A stretch of 23,513 bases of DNA from contig JAPEVF010000699.1 in the NCBI GenBank assembly GCA_029747585.1, positions 1 through 23,513 on the forward strand. The letters run 5' to 3'. A program made the translations under genes and the position numbers. This stretch comes from Pleurotus djamor. Taxonomy: Eukaryota; Basidiomycota; Agaricomycetes; Agaricales; Pleurotaceae. Positions 9,961 through 22,573 of this stretch are shown piece by piece. Position 1 is the first letter of the stretch. Each line of letters opens with the position of its first letter. The notes under the pieces were generated by a model. The model was not told the origin of the DNA, made no database searches, and worked only from the letters and a program-made list of their open reading frames with translations.

Positions 9961-10805
9961 TTGAACACGGCTAAACCAGGACCTGGGGTATGGCCGCACA
10001 GGGCGCCGTTGATGTACTTTCAAAGACTGGTCCCTCCGCATCGACACCATCAGACAGTATATGCAGGCTTTCTGAGAACAGCGACGTCCCGCATCGCTCT
10101 CCTTGACGCATCGGCTTGGACCAACGCTTCCAACCACCCAGCGGCAGACGAAGTGCTCAGGGAATAGTCGACTACTGATAGGCCTACGTGGACGAGGAGA
10201 AACAACACGGGTGCGGGTTCCAGATCGACGAACACGTTGTGTTGTTCTGGAAACGAGTAATCAGCGCAGGGGGCTAAGGCAATAGACACGCACCAAGGCA
10301 AGGAACGGAATGATAGTGGGAAGAAAATTCTAACACGGCTGAACCGAAATCTACGGTATGGGTGCACCAATTGCAAGGGCCGCCGTTGTTATACCTTCCG
10401 AGACTGGCCCCTCCGTGTCAGACATACTAGGCCTCCTGGTAACACCGACATTCCCGGCGATTCTCCTCATCCATCGGCTTAGACCAGCGTTTCCTACCAT
10501 CCCAGCCACCGAAGCTCAAGGGATGGAGTCTACTGATAGGCCTGCGTGGACAAGAAGCACCGATGAGAGCGCGGGTTCCAGATCGACGTACATGTCTGTT
10601 CAGCTAGTCTACAAAAGATATATCAGCATNGGGGGGCAAAGAGGCAGTGACGCACCATGCCAAATACGCGTTTAATAATTGACTTGAGTTCTAGTGTTCG
10701 ACGATTAGTAGGTGACTGCTTGTGTGCAGAGGAAGGTGACTGACTGAGAACCATTGTTGAAGATGGGGATGGAGAAAGAAAGGCGACGAGACACTGGTAT
10801 TTATA
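9961..10805 (-). repeat. B block 2: two tandem modules with TATA box (minus sense)
   Basis: Two modules (cores about 10336-10610 and 9961-10240) are read from a TATA at 10798-10805. Unlike the other blocks, the presumed first exon here keeps an ATG (ATGGTTCTCAGTCAG, minus, about 10755), where blocks 1 and 3 have ACG and a GTAAGT donor. In the distal module the frame VHVGLSVVDYSLSTSSAAGW continues for about 100 residues and is matched in block 3 (VHVGLSVTDRSLSTSSAAGW). The proximal module has a one-base deletion relative to block 3. N at 10630 lies between exon 1 and the first module. Confidence 0.6.
10798..10805 (-). promoter_or_regulatory. TATA box of B block 2
   Basis: TATAAATA on the minus strand, 83 bp from the palindrome at 10888. 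The spacing in the right arm is also 83 bp. Confidence 0.55.
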
Positions 10806-10887
10806 GAGCTGGAGAGAGCCAACCACTCTGGACGCTCGGTCGATCAACGAACTGGTGTTTAATGGCACCGCCACAAGACGCGAAGTT

Positions 10888-10905
10888 GACGCGTCGCGAC
10901 GCGTC
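10888..10905. promoter_or_regulatory. 18-bp palindrome with two ACGCGT boxes in a bidirectional promoter
   Basis: GACGCGTCGCGACGCGTC is a perfect palindrome containing two ACGCGT hexamers. It sits between the minus-strand TATA of B block 2 (10798-10805) and the plus-strand TATA of unit C (10962-10969). In yeasts ACGCGT is the site of MBF, which drives G1/S genes; that role here is inference. Confidence 0.7.
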
Positions 10906-10961
10906 TCATATGAGAAATATATCCGCTATTGACGCTTGTTTTCAGCGACCGCAGCAAACAG

Positions 10962-10969
10962 TATAAATA
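10962..10969 (+). promoter_or_regulatory. TATA box of unit C (left arm)
   Basis: TATAAATA, 57 bp from the palindrome, in the context CAGTATAAATA. The right-arm copy has the same context with a 61-bp gap. Confidence 0.55.
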
Positions 10970-11455
10970 TCAGAAGGAATCGCTCACCTTCAACAACGTA
11001 TCTTCCCTTTCGCCCTCAAGGCCTCATGTTCCGAGTGTAGTCGAGTAGTTACTTTGGCCCGCAGGTTTCAATACCTGTGCGGCCCTGTCGGACGTCATCA
11101 ACTGTCGACCACGGAGCCACCGAACTCACCATACGCTTCATCCCTCCCTCAAGAAAAGACCCACCAGTCGTCTTGGTGTCCTCTCGAGCGTTCACCGTCA
11201 ACATGTGGCAGAGGCACTCGGAATGCTCCTGGTGTAAGTCTGGGTTTGGGATGGGGCGTGGGCGAGTTCGACTGGCTACCGGGGAGACAATTCATGTGCG
11301 TATCTGACTTGTATTTATTGAACGGGGGGGGTCCATCGTTGGAGGGGCGGGATGACAGTGGTTGGCCGGGGGCGGATGATACCATGTCATGGTGGGTCGG
11401 AAGCCTGCCACTGTGTCCTTCTCCGAGATTTTGGACCGTCCGTGTTGATTCATAG
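10970..11455 (+). other. Unit C, left copy: conserved transcription unit of unresolved coding capacity
   Basis: Downstream of a TATA box, this unit is one of the best conserved parts of the two arms. About 69 bp (from 11067, GTTTCAATACCTGTGCGG) are identical in both, and about 110 bp near 11340-11450 differ at only a few positions. A 133-codon frame (11054-11455) starts ARRFQYLCGPVGRHQ and ends SPRFWTVRVDS; the right copy keeps the same ending (RVES) but reaches it through a different frame because of an indel in a G run. A GTAAGTCTGGG donor and a CTGACTTG branch-like site lie between, so the two halves may be separate exons. I do not recognise a protein; it may be a small spliced gene or a non-coding RNA. 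Confidence 0.4.
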
Positions 11456-11751
11456 TTCGCTTCCGTACGCATTCGGTTGGCTTTGGAGATACAAAGCATT
11501 TTGATATGATTCAATTGGAAGCATTCTGCGTGATGTCTCTGGTAGTCCCATGAAGACCATTGAAGGATTTTTTGAGGACTTTTGACGGTCCAACGGCGCA
11601 GCGCTGATACTCGAGCTAGTGCAGAGCGTACAGAAACGCAATCTTTGGATGCGTCGGACGCACGGGCCGTCTTTTTAGGGCTCCAGAACGAGCAGAGCGG
11701 TTAGAGAACGAGACATTCGGACATCGTGGTCGGGGGGCAGAGAGAAATGTT

Positions 11752-11772
11752 GAGCGCTTATGGTAAGCGCTC
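11752..11772 (+). promoter_or_regulatory. Perfect inverted repeat GAGCGCTTA-TGG-TAAGCGCTC before A3
   Basis: The 9-bp arms are perfect with a 3-bp loop, 250 bp before the A3 ATG. A4 has the same element (one mismatch at the arm end) 247 bp before its ATG, and A1 a degenerate form. Conserved position argues for a transcription factor site. Confidence 0.6.
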
Positions 11773-12021
11773 CTATTCTCGACTTGACCAACATAGCTGT
11801 TACATAGCTGCATACACCATCCGGATTCCGTGCTGAGTTGGAGTTGCAAGCTTTTCTCTTCAGCACCACTCTGTTGATGTTGATGGGCTTCCGAGCCTGA
11901 ACATTGCCCTGAATCCTCAACTTGTCGCTAGCCTTTCGGAATTACCAGAAGAGGTCTCTCACGTCCAGCGTTCTTCTCGGCGTCTCCAGCCACGCTCTTT
12001 CGATCAAGACTCTTCTTAGTT

Positions 12022-12526
12022 ATGTACCACACTCTGTGCCCATATCCTTTGACGGAATCGCTCGAATATGTCAAATTTGTCGTTGAGCAGCAAGTACAAC
12101 GCCGGGGTGCTTCCCATCTGAAGACCTGGCAGACTTCTGCTCTGTGCGGCTTTCTCCCTGAAGGAGCACCACGCTTCGTGTTCACTCCAGATACCAATAC
12201 CCCGACTGACCCCTTGAAGGACGTCCTCAAAGCCCCCGTAGTCTTACTCGACTCGTGCCTGGATGAAAATCCTCAACTCCTTCATACACTACAGCTCAAG
12301 AAACTCGCATCCGACCACCTTGATGAACCCAGGTTGGCTCCAGAAGGTGAGGAGCTGGACCCTTTGGAAATCTACTCGACCTTCTTTCCGTCCGGTACGT
12401 CACTATCTCTTGGTTCTCTACGTTGATCAATCTCTTCCAGTGATTGACCGGACCGCCATGACTTGTGTTGGTCTCTACCCTTTCTTTTCCGGTAGTCTCC
12501 CATACCTTGAGCATTACGCGCGGTAG
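12022..12526 (+). CDS. Gene A3: truncated copy of family A
   Basis: ATG at 12022 aligns with the A4 start. Exon 1 carries CPYPLTESLEYVKFVVEQQ, GAPRFVFTPDT and APVVLLDSCLDENPQLLHTL without frameshift. After LKKLASDHLDEP the match to the family ends. A GTACGT donor at 12395 and a CAG acceptor at 12440 would join a short unrelated exon (12441-12526) ending PYLEHYAR, giving about 153 residues. The family's exon 2 to 4 are missing; only a faint trace (FVFDHTRSVG, about 12625-12657) resembles the start of exon 2. It is either a shortened functional version or a pseudogene; the break coincides with the inner edge of the left arm. Confidence 0.5.
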
Positions 12527-12903
12527 GCTGGTCTTAGCCTAGCGAAGAGTCATGTCATAGGCGGAGGTATCATTGTCATAATTGCACGCGCATCGCGGTG
12601 ATAATCTCATTGACCCAGCCGTATTTTGTCTTTGATCATACCAGGTCGGTTGGAATGAAAACAACAGACCTCAGGTTCTCTGCGAAGCAAGGTCGTTTTT
12701 GGTTCATTCGCCACCCAGTGAAGGTCCGCCGCAAGTCACGTCCAACGGATTCACTAAATCACCGTTCGAGGCACTCAGGAATATTCATGGTCAAACGTTG
12801 GAAGCTGAAGCCTCGGTCTTCATACATATGGACTAATAGTCACTTCCCACTGTTTAATTGGGTATCTGTCTACGGTCGACCTACCCACTACGTCTCATTC
12901 ATT
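12527..12903. other. Stretch between A3 and the alpha-glucosidase 3' end
   Basis: No gene is supported. A 125-codon plus frame from 12598 crosses into the antisense of the glucosidase last exon and is probably chance, apart from the weak resemblance of about 12 codons near 12625-12657 to gene A exon 2. Confidence 0.4.
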
Positions 12904-16158
<3,255 letters not shown>

Positions 16159-17614
16159 ATGGCCATCGACAAATTACCAGCAAGTCATTCGCCCTTGGAC
16201 GTATGTGCTCGTTGTCGGACGGATGTGAATGCGATGCTAACCGGGCCTCGCCTTGTACAGGCTTCAAAACTTGTCATCCATGAAGCTACTGCATTGAAGA
16301 CAATACCAGAATCCGAAACCCTTGTCTTCGGACAAGTAAGTCGTGCAATCCCGTTGTATAGCGATTGCTAACCGGCAAACTCGCACATAGACAACAACAG
16401 ACCACATGCTCGTATGCACATATCATCCTGTGACGGGATGGTCGAATCCCGAGATCAAGCCTTACGGACCTTTGTCTCTGGACCCCATGAGTTCATGTCT
16501 TCAATACGCCACCAACGTTTTTGAGGGGATGAAGGTGCGTTTGTCGGGCTCGCAGTCGTATGGACTTTCGGTTGACTTGTTCTCTTCGTAGGCATACGTC
16601 GGACCGGATGGAAAACCCAGGTTGTTCAGACCTGATCGGAACATGAAGCGTCTCGAGGGCTCAGCGGCTCGTGTAGCCCTTCCTCCATTCGATTCGTCCG
16701 AGTTACTCAAGTTGATCAAGCGGTTGGTAACGCTGGATGCGAGGTGGATACCTACATTGCCCGGATATAGTTTGTACATCAGACCAACCATCATCGGGAC
16801 GCGATCTGGTGAGTCTTCTATGCATGGTGTTGTGTGATTTCCGAACAAGCTTTAACGTTTGGATTAGCTTTGGGTGTCGCTGCTTCGGACGAGGCTATTC
16901 TCTACGTCATCCTTTCGCCCACTGGCCCGTATTTCCGCACGGGTCCGAAACCTCTGTCCCTCCTCGGTATAAGCGAGACCGCACGGACATGGCCTGGTGG
17001 TACGGGTGGTTTCAAGTTGGGACTCAACTACACGCCAGGCTTCCTACCCCAGCAAATCGCCGCTAAGCAAGGATACGATCAGGTTCTGTGGTTGCTTGGG
17101 GAGGAGAACCGCATCACGGAGGTGGGAGCTATGAACGTTTTCGTTGTGGTAAAGCGTGATGATGGTGGTGAGCACACACAACGCAAGCCCTGCTCGTTTG
17201 TTAATTAACCACTTTCTAGCCTTGGATGTCATTACTCCTACCTTGGACGGAACCATCCTCCCGGGCATCACTCGAGCGTCGGTATTGGAGCTCACCGCCG
17301 CGCACCCAGAGAAATCTGTCCTCCCTGGTCTCTCTCCATCCACCCGTCTCCATGTCCACGAACGCACGATACCCATGGACCAGTTGTTGGAATGGTCATC
17401 TGCGGGAAAACTGCTCGAAGCATTCGGCGTCGGCACGGCTGTCATCGTCGCACCGATAGGTAAAATCGGATTCCAAGATACCAGCGTAACAATCCCTTCA
17501 TATGAGAAGGGTCTGGGACCTGTCGGTCAGGGATTATACGACCGCATCTGGGATATTCAAACGGGCAAGTTCGAGTGGCAGGGGTGGTCGGTTCCTGTTA
17601 TCGAAGAAAAGTAA
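16159..17614 (+). CDS. Branched-chain amino acid aminotransferase
   Basis: A PLP enzyme (fold type IV) that interconverts Leu, Ile, Val and their 2-oxo acids with glutamate/2-oxoglutarate. Exons: 16159-16200, 16261-16335, 16391-16534, 16592-16808, 16868-17167, 17220-17614; 390 residues, normal for the family. Landmarks: YATNVFEGMKAYVGPDGKPRLFRP, the PLP lysine in TGGFKLGLNYTP (Lys209), QVLWLLGEENRITEVGAMN, and LDGTILPGITRASVLEL. The C-terminal part has EAFGVGTAVIVAPIG, and the end is DIQTGKFEWQGWSVPV. The start was chosen at MAIDKLPASH because of its ACCATGG context. It lacks an evident mitochondrial presequence, so this is probably a cytosolic isoform; upstream in-frame ATGs (for example about 16027) would add an acidic-containing extension that does not look like one. 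No disruption seen. It is transcribed divergently from the alpha-glucosidase. Confidence 0.95.
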
Positions 17615-18054
17615 ATGGTCAATCAGCAACTTGTAANTTTTTATTCGGGGTAATGAAGTACTTGATGTCATTTTTAAGGGCATCATGTCCCAGTGGTTGG
17701 AGCGTCATGCAGGATAGTTGACCTCGCGGATGTATGTAGTCTTGCGTCGTGCCAAATACAAACATCGAGAGCAGTGCTACTGCGTTGTTGGTTACTTGAT
17801 GGTGCTTCGGAATCCGGATACACGGAGGGGACTCACTAGCACTTTGGGTGTTGGGATGACTTGAGGATGAGGGAAGGACAAACAAATACCATCCCAACTT
17901 TTGAGAAGGCGATGAATACGTACCGACACAAGCTTGCCGTTGACAGCAACGAAAAACTCTGTACTGCAGTAGGCGCGACAGCTCGCGATCACGTGATTGA
18001 ATACAGTGACGCATCTCAGAGTCATACTCAGTGGAATTTGATACAGACGAGTAG
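17615..18054. other. Convergent 3' region between aminotransferase and A4
   Basis: No gene is firmly supported. A minus frame of 77 codons (17792-18025, containing FFVAVNGKLVSV) is open but has no homologue in the window. Part of the sequence (ATTCAATCACGTGATCGCG, about 17985-18003) aligns with the region downstream of A1, so it belongs to the shared 3' flank of the gene A unit. N at 17637. Confidence 0.4.
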
Positions 18055-19071
18055 TTACACATTTTTGCGACCAAGCTGTTGGTGATAATCACTATATAGT
18101 CTCAGAGATGAGTAATAGGTCAGTACACTGATCGTGAACCCAAAACCCACCACTGAGAGATGCCACAAAGCTTGGCTTCGTCACAAAGTTGGCACCTTCC
18201 AGCAAGTAGCTTTCCTAAACTGGGGCTCCGAGGACTAGGCTCTCCGTTACTTGGACTGTTGAGCAAGTTAGGTCAGATGAGTTAGCAACCCGATCCCCGC
18301 AACTCACATATGATCACAGGCAAGAGTAGCCACGAGGACGATAGACGCAAAGACCGACTTCAGCCAATGATACGTAGGGGTCGGCTTTATCCTAGCGACG
18401 AAGTCGAGAAAGGCAAAGAAGACGCAGTATAGTTGGGTGTCTGAGATGGTGTTCAACTTCTCAACTTGGTTACCCGAGTGCATATAGACAAAGTCTTGGA
18501 GATGAATGGCTTTGGCAATGAGAACGACCGTTTCGGGAGATCGAAGAGCATCAAGAACAAGCTGATAAATGAGCATACATCAGCAAAAGGCTCACAAAGG
18601 GTGATGAAGGAAGACAAAGAAACATACACCACGGTGTCCCCGCCGAACCGTTGACAAGTCCCCTTCAAAGTATGTCGCCTCGAACAAGATAGCGACCGGG
18701 TTTGCACCTGGATTGGAGTTATAGAGACCCCTTGAATTCGCCGCCGCCTTGGCTTCTGAGACAACGCTTGGATTATTGAGATATTCGAACGCAAGCTTCT
18801 TGGATTGTAAGCTATGAATGAGTTGAGGATTATCGTTCATGCAGGAGTCGAGCAAGACCACGGGACTTTTGAAGGCGTTCTCAAGGAGGTGAGTTGGCAA
18901 AGTCGTATTTGGCGTGAACACGAAGCGTGGTCCGCCTCCAGGGAGATCGTTAAATAGGCCAATAGCGGTGATATTCCAAAAGAAGGCAGACCGGTCCGCT
19001 TGACGAGCAACGACGAATTTGAGATATTCGAGGGATTCTGTTAGAGGATCAGGGCAGAGAGAATTGGACAT
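18055..19071 (-). CDS. Gene A4: intact four-exon member of unknown family A
   Basis: Exons (minus): 18628-19071, 18308-18561, 18151-18255, 18055-18091; introns 66, 52 and 59 nt; 279 residues. Start MSNSLCPDPLTESLEYLKFV directly follows an AT-rich CATATAAATA. Blocks shared with A1-A3: GGPRFVFTPNTTLPTHLLEN, SPVVLLDSCMNDNPQLIHSL, SPETVVLIAKAIHLQDFVYM, QLYCVFFAFLDFVARIKP. A stop would follow exon 2 if it were not spliced, because the donor ATGTGAGT contains TGA. The homology of exon 3 and 4 with A1 (equal lengths 105 and 37 nt, same phases, GEPSP, SQ-CDYHQQ) favours the longer form. Exons 3-4 encode C-x2-C-x10-C-x2-H (CQLC to CDYH), a possible zinc-binding knuckle. No signal peptide; probably intracellular. 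No function can be assigned. Confidence 0.7.
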
Positions 19072-19316
19072 TATTTATATGAGTTTCAATGGAAAGAGCC
19101 CGGCCAAGAGACTGAGAAGAACGACGAGAAGAGCGAACGAGAGAGATCTCTGGCAATCCAACTTGAAGGGGCCAATGAAAGAAAAGCCAGTGACAAGTTA
19201 AGGACGCAGTAGCAGACCGAAGAAGTGGTGCAGAGGAGAAATTCCTCCCGCAACTCAGCACAGATGATGGTGGTGCAGGAGAGAGTCCGAGGAAGGGAGT
19301 GGGCAAGCCAAGATAT

Positions 19317-19336
19317 GGGCGCTTACTTAAGCGCTC
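19317..19336 (-). promoter_or_regulatory. GAGCGCTTA-AG-TAAGCGCC inverted repeat before A4
   Basis: Near-perfect inverted repeat 247 bp before the A4 ATG, corresponding in sequence context (AATGTTGAGCGCTTA) and distance to the element before A3. Confidence 0.6.
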
Positions 19337-19604
19337 AACATTTCGTCCGAATTTCTCGGTTCTCCAACTGCTTTGCCCATTCTAGAGCCCTCAAAGTGCT
19401 AGCCAGTGCAGCCCACGCATCCAAAAATTGCTTCAGAGTCCTCGCCTCTCATTCCAGACGTCAGGGCTGCGCCCTTCAAGTTGGACGGTCAAAAATGCCT
19501 GGTTCTCATGGGATTACCAGAGGCATCACGCAGAATACTTCAAAAATCATATCAAAATGTCTGGTATCTATAAAATCAACCGCACGCGTACAGAAGAAAC
19601 TATG

Positions 19605-20081
19605 ACTCAACACGGACGGTCCAAAATCTCGGAGAAGGACACAGTGGCAGGCTTCCGACCCACCATGACATGGTATCATCCGCCCCCGGCCAACCACTGT
19701 CACCCCGCCCCTCCAACGATCGACCCCCCGTTGAATAAATACAAGTCAGATACGCACATGAATTGTCTCCCTGGCAGCCAGTCGAACTCGCCAACGCTCC
19801 ATCCCAAACCCAGACTTACACCGTATCCAAGTGCCTCTGCCACACGTGGACGGTGAACGTTCTAGAGGACGCTTGGACGACTGGTGGACCTTTTCTTGAA
19901 GGAGGAATGAGGCGGATGGTGAGTTCGGTGGCTCCGTGGTCGACAGTTGATGACGTCCGACAGGGCCGCACAGGTATTGAAACCTGCGAGCCGAAGTAAC
20001 TACTCGACGATTACAGGACGATATTGAGTGCAATGGGGGCAAAAGGAAGATACACTGCTGAAGGTGAGCTGTTCCTTCTGG
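19605..20081 (-). other. Unit C, right copy
   Basis: Mirror of 10970-11455. The 69-bp core beginning GTTTCAATACCTGTGCGG is identical to the left copy. Frames include RRFQYLCGPVGRHQLSTTE (from 20042 down) and the separate end piece DSGWPGADDTMSWWVGSLPL...RVES* (19605-19794), which lie in different frames here but in one frame in the left copy. A GTAAGTCTGGG donor lies between them. Coding status is unresolved. Confidence 0.4.
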
Positions 20082-20089
20082 TATTTATA
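20082..20089 (-). promoter_or_regulatory. TATA box of unit C (right arm)
   Basis: TATAAATA on the minus strand, context CAGTATAAATA, 61 bp from the palindrome. Confidence 0.55.
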
Positions 20090-20150
20090 CTGTGTGCTGC
20101 GGTCACTGAAAACAAGCGTCAATAGCGGATACATCCTCATACTCATATGA

Positions 20151-20168
20151 GACGCGTCGCGACGCGTC
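20151..20168. promoter_or_regulatory. 18-bp palindrome with two ACGCGT boxes (right arm)
   Basis: GACGCGTCGCGACGCGTC, identical to 10888-10905. It is flanked by the minus-strand TATA of unit C (20082-20089) and the plus-strand TATA of B block 3 (20251-20258), so the bidirectional arrangement is preserved. Confidence 0.7.
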
Positions 20169-20250
20169 CATCTCGCGTCTTGTGGCGGTGCCACTAAACA
20201 CCAGCTCGTTGATCGACTGAGCGTCCAGACTTGTTGGCTCTCTTGAACCC

Positions 20251-20258
20251 TATAAATG
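20251..20258 (+). promoter_or_regulatory. TATA box of B block 3
   Basis: TATAAATG, 83 bp from the palindrome, followed by a pyrimidine-rich leader and a possible splice donor CTCA|GTAAGT at about 20307. Confidence 0.55.
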
Positions 20259-21012
20259 CCGGTGTATCCTCGCCTTTGCTTCCCCATCCCCATCTTCACC
20301 AACGGTTCTCAGTAAGTCTTCTTCCTCTCCACACAAGCAGTTGCGTACTAATCGTCAAATTACTAGAACAGAAGTCAGCCTTCAAGTCAGAAATAAACAT
20401 ATTCGTCGATCTGGGACCCACGTTTCTGTCGGTTCTCCTTGTCCACGCAGGCCTATCAGTAGACTTCATCCCTTGAGCTTCGGCGGCTGGGATGGTAGGA
20501 TTCGCTGGTCTAAGCCGATAGGCAAGCAGAATCGCCGGGAATGTCGGTGTTACCAGGAGGCCTATGTATGTCTGTCACGGAGGGACCAGTCTTGGAAGGT
20601 ATAACAACGGCGGCCCTTGCAATTGGTGCACCGATACCGTGGATTCTGGTTCAGCCGTGTTCCCACTATTATTCCGTTACTTGCCTTGGTGCGTGTCTAT
20701 TGCCTTATCCCCCTGCGCTGATGACAAAATGTGTTCGTCTATCAGGAACCCGCACCAGTGTTGCCCCCCCCTTTGTCCACGTAGGCCTATCAGTAACCGA
20801 CCGTTCCTTGAGCACCTCGTCTGCGGCCGGGTGGTTGCAATCCCTGGTCCGAGCTGATGCGTCGAGGAGAACGATATGGAACGTCATCGTTCCCAGGAGG
20901 CCTGCATGTACTGCCTGTTTTTTGCCGACGCGGAGGGACTAGTCTTGGAAGGTATACCAACGGTGGCCCGTGCGCCCATACTGTAGATTCTGGTTCAGCC
21001 GCGTTAAGTCCT
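20259..21012 (+). repeat. B block 3: two tandem modules (plus sense)
   Basis: Two modules, cores about 20395-20665 and 20740-21010, mirror the order in block 2. A putative intron (GTAAGT to TTACTAG, about 20308-20367) precedes the first module. In the first module one frame reads CPRRPISRLHPLSFGGWD then RRECRCYQEAYVCLSRRDQS and stops; another gives EGITTAALAIGAPIPWILV. The second gives VHVGLSVTDRSLSTSSAAGW and runs on to about 20942. Frame-conserved segments lie in different frames along one module, as expected of a decayed gene or one with unrecognised introns. AATAAA occurs just downstream (about 21070). Confidence 0.6.
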
Positions 21013-21275
21013 GCCAGGAACATCTGATGTCGCTGTCATTCTCTGGGCCTCTCTACTAGTTCGGCGAGAATAAAATGCTTTTTTCAATTGTCACCCCGAG
21101 TCCGCACCTTTAGTCCCACAAAGGAAGCGCTGTCGTCGTCTGAATGGCAGAAACGTGAGGACTTGTCCGTCCAACGTCACTGCAAGTAACTTGAGGGCCT
21201 TTCGTTAAAACACAAGGGAAGATACACTTTGCACTGAGGGCTGAGAATCGCAGGTCTGTACACTGTGTCAATGGG

Positions 21276-21532
21276 CTACGCCGAGATTACACCCCTGGAA
21301 CTACGAGCACTCGCACGCAGCCACTCGGCTCGGCTCCTCAACACTGTCTTGTCCAAGCGCAAAATTCTTCGAGAGAAGGAGAAGGCTCTGCGCGGTGCCA
21401 TCTTTCAGCGGCAATTCTCGTTTGGTACCTTCGAGAACTCGGAAACAACAAACCTGGTTTGGTATTGGGGGCGGCAACGACGCCGATGATGACCATGGCG
21501 ACGACTAAGACGTTGGCGATATACGTGTACAT
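21276..21532 (-). CDS. SSP3: small secreted, basic peptide precursor
   Basis: The ATG at 21532 starts MYTYIANVLVVAMVIIGVVA, a clear signal peptide, followed by APNTKPG. The downstream segment RLDKTVLRSRAEWLRASA and the stop at 21276-21278 align with SSP2. Splicing at the exact SSP2 positions would put this segment out of frame. A 41-nt intron (GTACCA...GCGCAG, about 21388-21428) keeps it in frame, but is very short. An unspliced reading ends earlier (about 21338, FCAWTRQC). The mature part is therefore uncertain, but leader, promoter box and TATAAAAG are well conserved. Confidence 0.5.
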
Positions 21533-21662
21533 GTTGATTCCTGGGGATGAGTGTACAATCAGATAGTTGCTGAGAGGGAAGAAAATGGAGAAGAACCGCA
21601 CTCGTGATGCTCGTAGAACTTGAAGAGCTCAGATGCTGCTTGAACCACAAATGTTTCGTTCA

Positions 21663-21755
21663 CTTTTATACCTGAGCCACGCATGAGCTGGGGCAGGGTC
21701 TTTGGGTACTTCAACCTTGGAGCGGTGGGGTTGAAAGAAGTCTTGGATGGAAGGT
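21663..21755 (-). promoter_or_regulatory. SSP3 promoter: TATA and shared box
   Basis: TATAAAAG (minus, 21663-21670) lies 138 bp before the SSP3 ATG. CCATCCAAGACTTCTTTCA lies further upstream (about 21733-21755), the box also found before SSP1 and SSP2. Confidence 0.6.
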
Positions 21756-21932
21756 GCAACCAAGGTTCACGAGTCAAATTGCGCCGTTCCGGACGTTGAG
21801 CGTGATCTTGGGGTGGCGGGAGGTGCAAACAGTAGTTCTGAGAGCATGAAGAAGAGATTATTCGAAGCCGAGTGGCTCTTAGCGCTATTCCAGACGTCGT
21901 CGAAGGTATCGAGCCAGTCATCGCTCAGTGAG

Positions 21933-22530
21933 AGCATACTAATTGATAGGTGCCATGATTTTCATTATATGGACAAGTTGCTCGGAGGGATGAATGGAGC
22001 AGTGGCGGCACGGAAGACCATATAACTTGGTTGAGCCATCGGACAATCATGATTCATTGATATGGTGCCATACACTGTAGATCGTTCGCTGTCGACGTTA
22101 GATCAAGCAAACGATTGTCGACAGGCCCGGAACTGCAAGAGAGAAAGCGTCAAGATTTGAAAGCATTAGTGAGGTAGCAAGGGATCACTTGAATATCGAG
22201 GCGGGGTGCTGAGAAAAACACCGTTTTTTAGAGTGTGGACCAAGTGTGGACAGCCTGGCTTGACCGTGGCACTGCCACGCAGGCGCGTCGGTACACGATC
22301 ACGTGACGACGTATCCACTTGACTCCGGGTCTTGAGTTGGTCTTGAGACTTCCAGACCTACGCGTAGCAACTTAGATATGCAAGTCGAACAGACTGGAGA
22401 CGACGTTAATGATTCAGATGCAGCATCTACACAGACGTGCCACTAATGTATTGGTGATAGTAGCTTGATAGTAGCTTTGAAAGTTGAGATCAGGCCAGAA
22501 TACCCTTGTGTACGATATCACGAAACAGAA
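21933..22530. other. Stretch between the right arm and the dynein fragment
   Basis: No gene is supported. Similarity to the left arm stops near 21920. A short tandem duplication (TGATAGTAGCT twice, about 22455-22476) is present. Sequence encoding the rest of dynein should lie here and leftwards if the neighbouring gene were intact, but none is found. Confidence 0.5.
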
Positions 22531-22573
22531 ACTCACCTTCGAGAGTTTACCGGTTCGAGACGTACCAGGACGC

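Larger units (their letters stand above)
9070..12350 (+). repeat. Left arm of a large, diverged inverted repeat
   Basis: This aligns over about 3.2 kb with the reverse complement of about 18750-21920, in the same order: SSP promoter and gene, B block, palindrome, unit C, GAGCGCTTA element, gene A exon 1. Similarity is patchy outside the conserved parts, but segments in unit C are near identical. Edges are judged by eye. Confidence 0.8.
18750..21920 (-). repeat. Right arm of the large inverted repeat
   Basis: Reverse-complement counterpart of 9070-12350, with gene A exon 1, the GAGCGCTTA element, unit C, the palindrome, B block and SSP in the same order. The two arms point towards each other and enclose the glucosidase and aminotransferase genes. 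The gene A copy in this arm is complete, extending to 18055, so the left arm lost sequence at its inner edge. Confidence 0.8.

Noticed and set aside
10888..10905. The palindromes as terminal inverted repeats of a DNA transposon or as terminators
   Set aside because: They sit once per cassette, in the middle between opposed TATA boxes, not at the ends of a repeated unit, and no target duplications flank them.
17792..18025. 77-codon minus-strand frame as a gene
   Set aside because: It contains a likely intron-like GTACGT and ends soon after; the area aligns with the non-coding 3' flank of gene A1.
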